From JBBIQV01 sp964555285 (lineage in GTDB: Bacteria > Nitrospirota > Nitrospiria > Nitrospirales > Nitrospiraceae): a DNA stretch of 64,000 nucleotides. The notes beneath the pieces are model-generated. The model saw only the letters and a program-made list of their open reading frames with translations. It was not told the origin of the DNA and did no database searches. The translations under genes and the position numbers were made by a program. Shown here one piece after another: positions 8,592 through 16,205 of the stretch (position 1 is the stretch's first letter; each line of letters starts with the position of its first letter). The stretch lies in assembly GCA_964555285.1 (NCBI GenBank), contig CAZKRM010000011.1, positions 21,930 through 85,929 of the forward strand, in the 5' to 3' direction.

Positions 8592-9688
8592 TCGTCGAGA
8601 TCAGCAAAACCTTCCCCGGTCGGACCACGATCGAGGCGCGGCTGACTCTGCCGCTGGAACCCTCACAAGTCTTGATCCTCTTCGGGCCGTCCGGATCCGG
8701 GAAGACGACGATCCTTCGTTGTCTGGCAGGGTTGGAATGGCCGGAGCAAGGTGTCATCCAGTTTGGACCTCAGACGTGGCTTGAGACCGCCGCAGGCATT
8801 CGGGTGTCGCCGCAGGAACGTAGGCTCGGCTATATGTCTCAAGACTACGCGCTGTTTCCGACCCATTCAGTGGCCGGCAATATTGAGTTTAGCTTGGGCG
8901 CGTTGCCGTCTGCCGAACGGCAACGGCGGGTAGCGGAGGTGATCGAGCTGCTTCAGTTGCAGGGGCTGGAGCACTCGAAGCCGGCGCAGTTGTCCGGTGG
9001 ACAGCAGCAACGTGTGGCTCTTGCGAGAGCGATCGCTCGCCGGCCTCAATTGCTCTTGCTCGATGAGCCGCTCTCCGCGTTGGATGCCCCGACACGTGCG
9101 AAACTCTGCGTGGAGCTTCGAAGTCTGCTGACACGGCTCGCCGTCCCAGCTGTGGTGGTTACGCACGATTGGGCGGAAGCGCTCGCGCTGGGCGATCTCA
9201 TTGCGGTGATGCAAGACGGGCGCGTTCTCCAAACCGGACGTCCTCAAGACGTGTTCTCGCGGCCGAAAGATGCGGAGGTGGCTCGCATCGTTGGCGTGGA
9301 GACGGTTGTGCAAGGGCAGGTGATTGAGAACGCGAATGGGCTGGCGACCATCAGCGTGAATGGAACGACGCTAAAAGGATTAGGCAGCGACGCTATCGGC
9401 GCAGCCGTGTACGTCTGTATCCGGGCGGAAGACGTGGTGCTGGAGCAGGCGGGGAGCGGAGTCACCAGTGCCCGGAATCACCTGGCGGGGCGAGTCAGTG
9501 AAATTATCCCTCACGGCATCATGGTGCAGGTGAAGATCGACTGCGGATTTCCACTCGCCGCGATGATTACACGCGGGGCATTGGAAGATCTGCGTCTGGC
9601 CCCGGGCGCGTCAGCCGTCGCAGCGATCAAGGCGGGATCGGTGCATTTGGTCCCACGATGGGGCGGAATAGAGCGGGTTACGCTCTGA
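8588..9688 (+). CDS. modC: Molybdate ABC transporter ATP-binding protein
   Basis: A 366-residue ATPase energising ModB. Walker A GPSGSGKTT is near residues 33-41, the signature LSGGQQQRVALARA near 135, Walker B LLLLDEP near 157, and the H-loop VVTHDWAEAL follows. The C-terminal about 100 residues form a TOBE-type oxyanion-binding domain (VSEIIPHGIMVQVKID). I chose the ATG at 8588 because it overlaps the modB stop as ATGA and gives the usual ModC N-terminus. An in-frame ATG at 8567 would add seven residues. Nothing on this strand follows for about 470 bases. Confidence 0.92.
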   Translation: MIVEISKTFPGRTTIEARLTLPLEPSQVLILFGPSGSGKTTILRCLAGLEWPEQGVIQFGPQTWLETAAGIRVSPQERRLGYMSQDYALFPTHSVAGNIEFSLGALPSAERQRRVAEVIELLQLQGLEHSKPAQLSGGQQQRVALARAIARRPQLLLLDEPLSALDAPTRAKLCVELRSLLTRLAVPAVVVTHDWAEALALGDLIAVMQDGRVLQTGRPQDVFSRPKDAEVARIVGVETVVQGQVIENANGLATISVNGTTLKGLGSDAIGAAVYVCIRAEDVVLEQAGSGVTSARNHLAGRVSEIIPHGIMVQVKIDCGFPLAAMITRGALEDLRLAPGASAVAAIKAGSVHLVPRWGGIERVTL

Positions 9689-10123
9689 ACGTGTGCGGGC
9701 CGTCGTCAGTTCCCGCCAACGAAGCGATCTCCCCAGCTTCTGTGGATATCCCTGTCGATAAGTCGCGCATTCCTCATTTTCTGCTCTGACAGACTCATAT
9801 CGCTCATCACATTGCCTAATTCTTGAGCATTGATGCCATGAGCGCTAAAACCACCATATTTTGTGGCTCTCACGAAAACTGTATGCATTCCCATCCAAGC
9901 GCAGATTAGAAGGTCACATTGAGTGCAGGGACAATCAAATGGCGGTCGGAATGACGGAATGGCCGATTTTTTTATTCACAGATAAGGCGTTTTACTGGGG
10001 ATAAACGGCCCTTACGACAATCTTCAATGCTGTCTCCTGAGCCCGGGCTGCCTCCCCCCCCCTCATCATCGACTCCCTGTGAAAGGCCCTCTATCGAGGT
10101 TGGTTGAAAGCACGAGAGTAGAC
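9689..10123. other. Gene-poor, AT-richer gap between modC and the S24 repressor
   Basis: Part of a 472-base gap after modC. The composition is lower in GC than the flanks, with runs such as GATTTTTTTATTC near 9963-9975. I see no terminator for modC, no RNA gene and no repeat. Only the doubtful minus-strand frame at 9706-9894 is present. Confidence 0.4.
9706..9894 (-). CDS. Short orphan reading frame, doubtful
   Basis: A 62-residue frame (MGMHTVFVRATKYGG...) in an AT-richer gap. It has no ribosome site, signal sequence or recognised motif. It could be a gene remnant left by an old insertion, or chance. It is listed only because nothing else explains this stretch. Confidence 0.15.
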   Translation of the reverse strand: MGMHTVFVRATKYGGFSAHGINAQELGNVMSDMSLSEQKMRNARLIDRDIHRSWGDRFVGGN

Positions 10124-10165
10124 TTGACAGGCGTATCTAGATCATGTAACCATTGGCTACATGAT
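10124..10165 (+). promoter_or_regulatory. Promoter and autoregulatory operator of the S24 repressor
   Basis: TTGACA at 10124-10129 is followed by a long dyad. ATCATGTA (10141-10148) pairs with TACATGAT (10158-10165), and the inner bases CC/GG at 10150-10151 and 10155-10156 extend it. The dyad covers the expected -10/transcription start and the ATG at 10161. A repressor bound here would block its own transcription. No Shine-Dalgarno is present, so the message looks leaderless. Confidence 0.65.
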
Positions 10166-10709
10166 GAAGCCGCACGATCTAAGGCGTCTCCGAGAAGAGC
10201 GAGGTCTTACCCAACAGCAACTGGCTGATGCCTTGCAGACCACACGGGTCTCGGTCGCGCGATATGAGGCTGGAATGCGACGGATTCCCGGCATGGTGCA
10301 GGTGGCGTTGGACCAACTGAGTCGTACCACGGAGATCCCGATGGCAGGGATCGTGGCGGCCGGTTCGCCGATCGAGCCGGTTGCTCAGTCTGAATTGGTC
10401 GATGTGCCACCCAGCATGTTGCGTGGGGGTGAGAACTTCGCATTGCGCGTCAAAGGGGAGTCGATGAAGGAGGACGGCATCCTGCCGGGCGATCTGGTCA
10501 TCGTTCGGAAACAGGAGACGGCAAGAAACGGCCAGACGGTTGTTGCGTTGGTCAACCGGGAAGCGACCGTCAAAGCGTACTTTAGGAAGGACTCACACAT
10601 TGAACTGCATCCCGCCAATGCGGCGATGAAGCCTATTCTTGTCCATCCGTCTGATGAGTTTCACATTGAGGGAATCCTCATTGGGGTCATCCGCCATTGC
10701 GCGGTCTGA
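10161..10709 (+). CDS. XRE-S24 (LexA/CI-like) self-cleaving repressor
   Basis: A 182-residue repressor. The N-terminal Cro/CI-type HTH (about 4-58, LTQQQLADALQTTRVSVARYE) is joined to a C-terminal S24/LexA peptidase domain. The catalytic serine is in KGESMKEDGILPGD. The lysine partner is in NREATVKAY. A likely self-cleavage Ala-Gly pair is in GIVAAGSPIEP near residue 66. RecA-stimulated autocleavage is the known mode of this family, so it probably controls a damage-inducible set. It is followed by two small genes with excellent ribosome sites and could be a prophage-type repressor or the resident LexA substitute. Confidence 0.88.
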   Translation: MMKPHDLRRLREERGLTQQQLADALQTTRVSVARYEAGMRRIPGMVQVALDQLSRTTEIPMAGIVAAGSPIEPVAQSELVDVPPSMLRGGENFALRVKGESMKEDGILPGDLVIVRKQETARNGQTVVALVNREATVKAYFRKDSHIELHPANAAMKPILVHPSDEFHIEGILIGVIRHCAV

Positions 10710-10728
10710 GCACAGAAAGGAGGGGAAC

Positions 10729-10953
10729 ATGATGACAACGGGACAACACATCGTGGCTGAACGGTTGATCGACTTGGAACGGACGGTGGATGTGTTGAAT
10801 GAGCGTCTTCGCGAGGTACAACGCGAGCTGCACCATGCCAAAGGCGGGTCACTCGCGTTTCGCTTGTGGCAAAGTGTGTCGATTCCAGGAAGTTCGCAAG
10901 GATTCATGTCGAAGGTGTGTAATCGCAGAATCCGTCCGAATACAAGGTGGTGA
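10729..10953 (+). CDS. Small coiled-coil protein, unknown
   Basis: A 74-residue frame starting behind a perfect AAAGGAGG ribosome site, 19 bases after the S24 repressor. Residues about 8-35 (ERLIDLERTVDVLNERLREV) form a heptad-patterned coiled coil. The rest is basic with one cysteine and has no recognised domain. Position and ribosome site indicate a real gene co-transcribed with the repressor, perhaps a damage-regulated or modulating small protein. Confidence 0.6.
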   Translation: MMTTGQHIVAERLIDLERTVDVLNERLREVQRELHHAKGGSLAFRLWQSVSIPGSSQGFMSKVCNRRIRPNTRW

Positions 10954-10956
10954 CCT

Positions 10957-11139
10957 ATGGTCGTGCAATCGATCGAGACCGACGTTCGGCTGCTTGGACC
11001 TTGCTCAGATTGTGGAGCGTGTGTGGTACGCCGCATCGAGTGTGTAGATGGGGCCACCCATTCGACGCTCGAACTGTGCGAGTCTTGCTGGGGAGCCTTT
11101 CGCCAGCGGCAGATCTTCGCCGGGGGATGCTGCGGATAG
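10957..11139 (+). CDS. Small cysteine-rich protein, probable zinc ribbon
   Basis: A 60-residue protein with the pattern CSDCGAC near residues 16-22, a central C in RIEC, CESC near 42-45 and a terminal GGCCG. The CxxC pairs indicate a zinc-ribbon fold. It begins 3 bases after the preceding 74-residue gene with a GGTGG site upstream, forming a three-gene unit with the S24 repressor. Function is unknown; a nucleic-acid or protein adaptor is plausible. Confidence 0.6.
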   Translation: MVVQSIETDVRLLGPCSDCGACVVRRIECVDGATHSTLELCESCWGAFRQRQIFAGGCCG

Positions 11140-11295
11140 GGGCGGGAAAGAAACAAAGGATGACTGGAGGGACGTATCCCGTCGCCCCAACCGAGAGGCT
11201 CCGGGGCGAGCCTGCTCAAGAGGGCAACGTACTGGTGGGTTTTATCCGCTCGGCAAGAGCAATCCAGTCGGCTCGCGGCCGGGTCAAGCATGGTA

Positions 11296-11371
11296 TGGTG
11301 GCGGTGGAGGGTATCGAACCCCCGACCCGCGGCTTATGAGTCCGCTGCTCTACCAACTGAGCTACACCGCC
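11296..11371 (-). tRNA. tRNA-Met (anticodon CAU), elongator type
   Basis: The minus strand folds as a 76-base tRNA. The acceptor is GGCGGTG paired with CACCGCC, the discriminator is A, and CCA is encoded at 11298-11296. The D arm is TAGCTCAGTTGGTAGAGCA. The anticodon loop CTCATAA carries CAU, and the T arm contains GGTTCGATACC. The A31-G39 pair at the top of the anticodon stem is a mismatch. G1-C72 pairing excludes the initiator. A CAU anticodon could also be an Ile2 tRNA after lysidine modification, which sequence alone does not settle. Confidence 0.93.
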
Positions 11372-11420
11372 ACTATTGTTTCAAGAATTCGGAGCCGATG
11401 ATACCTGAGGAAGGGATAAA

Positions 11421-11528
11421 GTGTCCACACGTGCCTATCGGAATTTCAGTGCGTCCAGCGCTCCCGGCCTGCCCCTCGTGCCGGTGTTCGTGTTACTGTC
11501 GGCCATTGTCGCGCTCGTCGGAAGCTAG
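11421..11528 (+). CDS. Possible 35-residue single-pass membrane peptide
   Basis: A GTG-started frame with AGGAAGGG 10 bases upstream encodes 35 residues. They end in a hydrophobic helix (VPVFVLLSAIVALVGS). It precedes the SDR gene by 18 bases. It may be a real small membrane protein, or the upstream leader of the SDR message. Evidence is limited to the ribosome site and hydrophobicity. Confidence 0.3.
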   Translation: MSTRAYRNFSASSAPGLPLVPVFVLLSAIVALVGS

Positions 11529-11546
11529 TACCAATGCTCAGCGTAT

Positions 11547-12416
11547 ATGGATTCCACCATCAGGCCTGACGGTGTCGTCATCACCGGGGCGTCGAGTGGC
11601 ATCGGAGCCGCCTGCGCGGTGCATTTGGCCGGTCTCGGGTTCCGTGTCTTCGCTGGGGTCCGGCGCTGTCCTGATGGCGAGGCGCTTCAGGCGGCGACTG
11701 CCTCGATTACTTCTCTTCTGGTGGATGTCACAGACCAACGATCGATTGCGGCGGCGGTCCAGGAAGTGTCCGCCGTTGTTGGAGATCGGGGATTGGCTGG
11801 TCTGGTGAACAATGCCGGCATTGTGGTCGGTGGCCCGCTCGAAGTGTTGCCGCTAGACGAACTCCGTCGGCAACTTGAAGTGAACGTGGTAGGCCAGGTG
11901 GCTGTAACGCAGGCATTTCTCCCGCTTCTTCGCCGGGGACGCGGGCGGATTGTGAACATGGGCTCGATCGCCGGCCGCGCAACCATGCCGTTTCTGGGTC
12001 CCTACTCGATGTCCAAGTTCGCATTGGAAGCGATGAACACGGCGCTGCGCATCGAGTTGGATGCGGCGGGCATCGAGGTCTCGATTATCGAACCGGGCGC
12101 CATCGCCACACCGATTTGGGAGAAGTCGGTCAAGGCGGCCGACCAGCTTCACGCGAGGGTTCATCACGAGGCGTTGTCGTTGTACGCAGAGCACCTCGCC
12201 TGCGTACGCCGGGTGGTGGCTGATGCGGAGCGGCGTGCGATTCCGGCCGTGGTCGTGGCCAAGGCCGTGGCTCATGCGCTGACCGCCAGGCGACCAAAAA
12301 CCCATTACCTCGTCGGCTTCGATGCCAAGTTCCGCGCATTGCTGGCTGCGCTTCTGCCGGCCCGGGTGCAGGATGCTCTGCTCCGCCGCTTTCTGAAGTT
12401 TCCCCAACGACGCTGA
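11547..12416 (+). CDS. Short-chain dehydrogenase/reductase
   Basis: A 289-residue classical SDR. The NAD(P)-binding motif TGASSGIG is at about 14-21, NNAG near 92-95, the active-site Ser in MGSIAG, and the Tyr/Lys pair in YSMSK near 155-159. The C-terminal extension of about 80 residues resembles the retinol-dehydrogenase-like SDR subgroup. The substrate is unknown. It stands alone between the tRNA and a DUF882 gene. Confidence 0.88.
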   Translation: MDSTIRPDGVVITGASSGIGAACAVHLAGLGFRVFAGVRRCPDGEALQAATASITSLLVDVTDQRSIAAAVQEVSAVVGDRGLAGLVNNAGIVVGGPLEVLPLDELRRQLEVNVVGQVAVTQAFLPLLRRGRGRIVNMGSIAGRATMPFLGPYSMSKFALEAMNTALRIELDAAGIEVSIIEPGAIATPIWEKSVKAADQLHARVHHEALSLYAEHLACVRRVVADAERRAIPAVVVAKAVAHALTARRPKTHYLVGFDAKFRALLAALLPARVQDALLRRFLKFPQRR

Positions 12417-12611
12417 CTTACGCGAGAGTGAGCGTGGCAGAGTCCTTCCCTACAACGGGCGAGTGGCTTCTCGTTCAGTGGCTCGCTTGAGGGTGAGCAG
12501 CATTTCTTTCTCCACCGCGCAAAGAAGGGTTGACCGGTCACCGTCTTTTTGGTAAAAGGCCACGATATTTTCTGCTCGTGCGTGGCAATGCACCCTCGTC
12601 GGAGACTCATC

Positions 12612-13178
12612 GTGCATGATGACCCCCACTCGTTGTGGACTCGCCGGTCGTTTCTCAAAACCTCGTTCGTTGGCTGCTTGATTGTCGGTGGATACGTGGC
12701 ATGGCCTGCCAAAGCGCAAGCAACCAAACTGCCGGAAGGTCGGCTGACCTTCTATAATCTACACACGGACGAGCGGTTAGCCCTGACGTATCGGGATGTC
12801 TCGGGCCGCTACGATCAGAGCGCGCTCGACGAGATCAACTTCATTCTTCGATGCCACCACACAGATGAAGTGGCGGCGATGGATGTCAGGATGATCGAGT
12901 ACGTGAATCTGGTTCAGAAGACGCTGGGGGGAGACCGCGAGATTCACATTGTGTCCGGCTACCGGTCGCCCGAATACAACGAGCTTTTGGTCCGCGCCGG
13001 CCGGCGGGCGGTCAAGAACAGTTTGCACGTCCAGGGGCAGGCGATCGATCTCCGGATTCCTGGTGTCCATCCGAATGTTGTGCGGCAGGCCGCATTGAAA
13101 TTGGAATATGGCGGCGTGGGCTATTATCCTCGATCGAAGTTCGTCCATCTGGATTCCGGCCCGTTTCGATGGTGGTGA
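12612..13178 (+). CDS. Tat-exported DUF882/M15-type peptidase-like protein
   Basis: About 188 residues. The N-terminus carries a twin-arginine signal (TRRSFLKTSF) and a hydrophobic run ending AKAQA. The mature domain matches DUF882/peptidase M15 (YcbK-like): SGYRSPEYNELL, SLHVQGQAIDLRI and KFVHLDSGPFRWW supply the expected His/Asp/His zinc ligands. Such proteins act on peptidoglycan in the periplasm. I favour the GTG at 12612 because GGAG lies 8 bases upstream; ATGs at 12549 and 12588 are in frame but lack a ribosome site. Confidence 0.82.
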   Translation: MHDDPHSLWTRRSFLKTSFVGCLIVGGYVAWPAKAQATKLPEGRLTFYNLHTDERLALTYRDVSGRYDQSALDEINFILRCHHTDEVAAMDVRMIEYVNLVQKTLGGDREIHIVSGYRSPEYNELLVRAGRRAVKNSLHVQGQAIDLRIPGVHPNVVRQAALKLEYGGVGYYPRSKFVHLDSGPFRWW

Positions 13179-13380
13179 TCCGGAGACTTTGGCGGGCAAG
13201 ACCCTTTATTTCGATGTGAAGATTTTGAATATTCAAGATGGACAGAAATAAGCATCGGGGGAGCATTCAAGTTTGGTATCGGGTTGGCCGATACAGGAAA
13301 AGACAGCTAAGGTCACGCACCTCAGAGCCCGGGAGAAGGCTCCTTGCGCAATGTTGTGGCTATCCGGAGCCGGTGAACCG

Positions 13381-13884
13381 ATGACGGAGCAACAGACCGT
13401 TCTCATTGTCGACGACGATCCCTCGATGTTGTTGATTTGCCGGAAGGCGCTGGAATCAGAAGGCTTTCATGTGCTGGAGGCGTCCGGCAGTTCCGAGGCG
13501 TTGAAGATCTGCGCCGAATACGCAAACGAGATTCATCTCCTGCTCTCCGACCTCTTCCTGCCTCCTCCCGACTTTCGGCTGGTAGGCGCACTGAACGAAT
13601 TTCCCCGTATACACGGCCATCAACTTCTCGCTCGTGTCGTCGCGATGCGAAAGGCCATCCGTATCGTCTGCATGTCATCTGCGTCGGCTTCGGAGATCGC
13701 AGCGCATGGCATGAAGCTCGATACGATACCATTCGAACTCGACACGATACCATTTCTGGAGAAGCCCTTTACCGTGGAGAATCTGCTGCGAATCGTGCGA
13801 GACACGTTGGCTGCTCCACCCCTCGTATCGAAAGAACCCGTGCAGACCGCGACGAAGGGGAAGGATATTCCCTGGTACGGTTGA
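13381..13884 (+). CDS. Single-domain response regulator with a duplicated heptapeptide
   Basis: A 167-residue CheY-like receiver. The acidic pocket DDDPS is at 11-15, the phospho-acceptor Asp is in LLLSDLFLP near residue 58, Ser/Thr is in CMSSAS, and the conserved Lys is in FLEKPF. Just before the Lys, LDTIPFE is repeated as LDTIPFL, encoded by two 21-base copies. There is no output domain; the C-terminal 30 residues are loose. The ATG at 13381 gives the standard receiver start; upstream in-frame residues look non-coding. Confidence 0.85.
   Translation: MTEQQTVLIVDDDPSMLLICRKALESEGFHVLEASGSSEALKICAEYANEIHLLLSDLFLPPPDFRLVGALNEFPRIHGHQLLARVVAMRKAIRIVCMSSASASEIAAHGMKLDTIPFELDTIPFLEKPFTVENLLRIVRDTLAAPPLVSKEPVQTATKGKDIPWYG
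13717..13758 (+). repeat. 21-base in-frame tandem duplication inside the response regulator
   Basis: CTCGATACGATACCATT (from 13717) recurs as CTCGACACGATACCATT (from 13738), 16 of 17 bases identical, adding seven residues between beta-4 and the conserved Lys of the receiver domain. Confidence 0.8.
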
Positions 13885-13923
13885 CTCCATCCGCCAGCGT
13901 CGTCCATTCATCTCATCCAGTAG

Positions 13924-14037
13924 GTTGAGCACATTCTCGACTACATCTACGGAAACGCCTGCTACGCCGGCTAGTCCAACAACACTAGCTGCGTGGAGTA
14001 TGTGCTGACCTTCGACAAGGAAAGGATTCTTCGCTAA
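13924..14037 (+). pseudogene. Remnant of a small lipoprotein-like gene with in-frame stop
   Basis: One frame reads VEHILDYIYGNACYAG, then a TAG stop at 13972, then SNNTSCVEYVLTFDKERILR and TAA at 14035. The two halves look like one continuous sequence of the kind ending SmpA/BamE-like lipoproteins (a YG..C...C.EYVLTFD pattern). No start codon or upstream part survives. The assignment rests on pattern alone. Confidence 0.35.
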
Positions 14038-14109
14038 GGGGTAAAGGGAGATGCGGGAACTCTACCACGAGATGAGAGGCACTTCGGCAGGAAGACGCGC
14101 GGGAGAAGA

Positions 14110-14490
14110 TCACCCAACTAAGTCGGGATTGAGGCGGCTCATCGGTCTGATGACGGTGGCCTTAATTTCGTTGTAGACGATGATGCGGCCGGACTGGCGC
14201 AAGCGGCTGAAGATTCCTTCGACGATCACTTGATCGCCTTCCCGCACTTCTGCCTGCCCAAGGGAGATGACTTTTAACGTGCCGGCATGATCCTGCAAGA
14301 GAAAGCCATAGGCCGGCTGTCCCTGCCGATTCGTCGCCAACTGCACGTTGGTCACCTTTCCCGTGACGACCACAACTTGATGATCATAATGATCGGGGTG
14401 GGTGATCAGTTCGGCGATTTCCAGCAGACTCGCCGATACGCCCGCTGCCGACAAGGTGACAAGAAGAAGGGGAATGGCGAGAAGAAGCAT
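14110..14490 (-). CDS. Exported OB-fold protein, unknown role
   Basis: A 126-residue protein with a signal peptide (MLLLAIPLLLVTLSAAGVSA) followed by an OB-fold-like domain. It contains HYDHQVVVVTGKVTNV, GFLLQDHAGTLKVIS and REGDQVIVEGIFS. It would be periplasmic. An in-frame ATG at 14550 exists, but the promoter just upstream puts transcription start at about that ATG, so the internal ATG at 14490 with a short leader is preferred. It is a single gene facing the pseudogene region. Confidence 0.65.
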   Translation of the reverse strand: MLLLAIPLLLVTLSAAGVSASLLEIAELITHPDHYDHQVVVVTGKVTNVQLATNRQGQPAYGFLLQDHAGTLKVISLGQAEVREGDQVIVEGIFSRLRQSGRIIVYNEIKATVIRPMSRLNPDLVG

Positions 14491-14559
14491 GCTGCAAGGA
14501 CGAACGTCCGCACCGAGGCGCTGGCAACCGGTTGCGAAGAATATACGCATACAAAACCA

Positions 14560-14587
14560 ATTATACCGTTATTTCGCTGAATTTCAA
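14560..14587 (-). promoter_or_regulatory. Promoter of the OB-fold protein gene
   Basis: On the minus strand, TTGAAA (14587-14582), 16 bases, then TATAAT (14565-14560): a perfect -10 and a 5/6 -35. Transcription would start near 14553. Confidence 0.7.
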
Positions 14588-14703
14588 GGCCGGTGTTTTC
14601 TTCTGAAGAAGACCATCGGCTCAGCGAGGGGCGGGCAGATCCTATAAAGTCGAGTTGCGGGGAAGGGGATGGGTCGTTGAGAATCGAGGTCGGGCGTGCG
14701 AGG

Positions 14704-15885
14704 TTATGACCGGCGGCCGCCGTAGAGGTCCGGATGGTGCTCCCCTAGCATGCTCTTGAGGACGTGCTCTCCCATTTCTCCCAGTGCCGGTGCAGCTTTC
14801 TTCTCCTCCAAGAGCCCAACTGGTTCAGTTTTCGATCTTGGAGTGACACGGGCGAGAAGCGCTTCTTCGAGTGACTCCTGCGAGGCGTCAAGATCGGCCA
14901 GAATTGCGGCCAATCGCTGGAGACCGAAAAGGGATCGGGTCAGTTCTGAATGCACGGCGTTCGAACTTGCGCCATGGACGAGCGACAGCCAGAACTTGGC
15001 CTCGACGTCCTCGGGCATGGTTCCCCACGCGAAGGCCGTCAGTTTTTCCAGCAAGGCTGCCTCCGTCCGCTCGAGTCCGTCGTAGGTTGAGACGGATCGT
15101 TCAATCGGTCGTCTAGCTAAGACGGTCAAGGTTTCTTGCCACAGGTCGAGCGGGACCATCGTGGCGGGATCATGGGCAGGGACCGCTCCCTTGAGCCGGT
15201 GTTGGAGCGTCTGCAGGTATTGATGCAGGTACTTCACCTTGCGGGCAGCCAGGGTGCCGGTAGGAATTCCCCAGATCTGGGCGATTTCATGGTCTTGGAG
15301 CTGGGACGCATTGGCGGTATGCCATTCTCGTTCGGTCAGGTCCAGCCGTTTGCGGTATTTCTCCTCGATCCGCACATGGGTCTGCAACTCAATGCTCAAT
15401 CGTTCCCGCTTGTAGTCCTCGGCCGTGATCGCATCGTCTTCCCATTTCTGATCGAGCATCCGGATGGCGGGCTTGGGAATGGCCGATCGAGCTTGCGATT
15501 TCAGGTCGCAAAGCGTTTCTTCAGAGACACCGAACGAGGACCGCAGCATATGCTCGGCCTGCTTCGCCAAGGCGTCACGAACTGCGCACATCTTCCGCAA
15601 ACAATGAGCTTGGAGCCACGTCCGCTCGCGGCGCAGCCGAACCTGACGGAGATACTGATCCCGGCGGTCCACAACGGCCTGGATCGCATCCCGCGTGACG
15701 CCGTGGTTGATCGATTTCTGTCCCGCCTGACAGCGTGGATCCGGCCGGTCGGAGGCCATATACTCGATCTCCTCCTGCGTGACATCGAAGTGCTGGAGCA
15801 GGAGCAGCCGCAGCATAATGCGGCCCTGGACCGGAAGGGCGGCGATGACGGACTCGATCTGTTCCTGGGTGAGCAGTGAGGGCAT
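14704..15885 (-). CDS. Unknown helical cytoplasmic protein
   Basis: A 393-residue protein from the ATG at 15885 (a GTG seven codons upstream is an alternative). It has no signal or membrane segment and is rich in charged helices. The N-terminal half (GRIMLRLLLLQHFDVTQEEIEYMASDR; REWHTANASQLQDHEIAQIWGIP) has the flavour of sigma-factor or HTH helices, for example a possible HTH near IAQIWGIPTGTLAARKVKYLHQYL. I do not recognise the family. The small gene at 15918 lies just upstream on the same strand. Confidence 0.6.
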   Translation of the reverse strand: MPSLLTQEQIESVIAALPVQGRIMLRLLLLQHFDVTQEEIEYMASDRPDPRCQAGQKSINHGVTRDAIQAVVDRRDQYLRQVRLRRERTWLQAHCLRKMCAVRDALAKQAEHMLRSSFGVSEETLCDLKSQARSAIPKPAIRMLDQKWEDDAITAEDYKRERLSIELQTHVRIEEKYRKRLDLTEREWHTANASQLQDHEIAQIWGIPTGTLAARKVKYLHQYLQTLQHRLKGAVPAHDPATMVPLDLWQETLTVLARRPIERSVSTYDGLERTEAALLEKLTAFAWGTMPEDVEAKFWLSLVHGASSNAVHSELTRSLFGLQRLAAILADLDASQESLEEALLARVTPRSKTEPVGLLEEKKAAPALGEMGEHVLKSMLGEHHPDLYGGRRS

Positions 15886-15917
15886 TGGATCAGAAGGATC
15901 GTACACGTGAACCGGTG

Positions 15918-16130
15918 TTAGGAAAACCCGGCCTGCTGTTGTTCAAAGTGCAGCGCAACGTATTCCCGAACCTGCTGGACCGTGCCGTTGACAAACAGTT
16001 CACGAGGGATCTCGACTCGGACTAGTTTCTTGGGGTCCACGCCACGCTCCGCTGCATAGTCTTCGTCGATATACAAACTGACGGACCCGTCAGGAAAGCG
16101 GATCGCATAGACCGCGTTATTGTCGGCCAT
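15918..16130 (-). CDS. Small conserved-looking hypothetical protein
   Basis: 70 residues starting at the ATG at 16130, with GGGAGG about 10 bases before it. The N-terminus (YAIRFPDGSVSLYIDED) resembles a two-strand beta unit and the C-terminus is helical. There is no known domain. It ends 32 bases before the start of the 393-residue unknown gene and is probably in its operon. Confidence 0.55.
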   Translation of the reverse strand: MADNNAVYAIRFPDGSVSLYIDEDYAAERGVDPKKLVRVEIPRELFVNGTVQQVREYVALHFEQQQAGFS

Positions 16131-16205
16131 GGCCGGACATCCTCCCTGATGAAGGTACACGCGTCAGCATGTCTGTAACACAGGCCAGGTTCGGGTGTCA
16201 AAGAG

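Noticed and set aside
11140..11295. Terminator between the Cys-rich gene and the tRNA
   Set aside because: Only an imperfect GGGGCGGG/CCC-GCCCC pairing with a long loop and no T-run.
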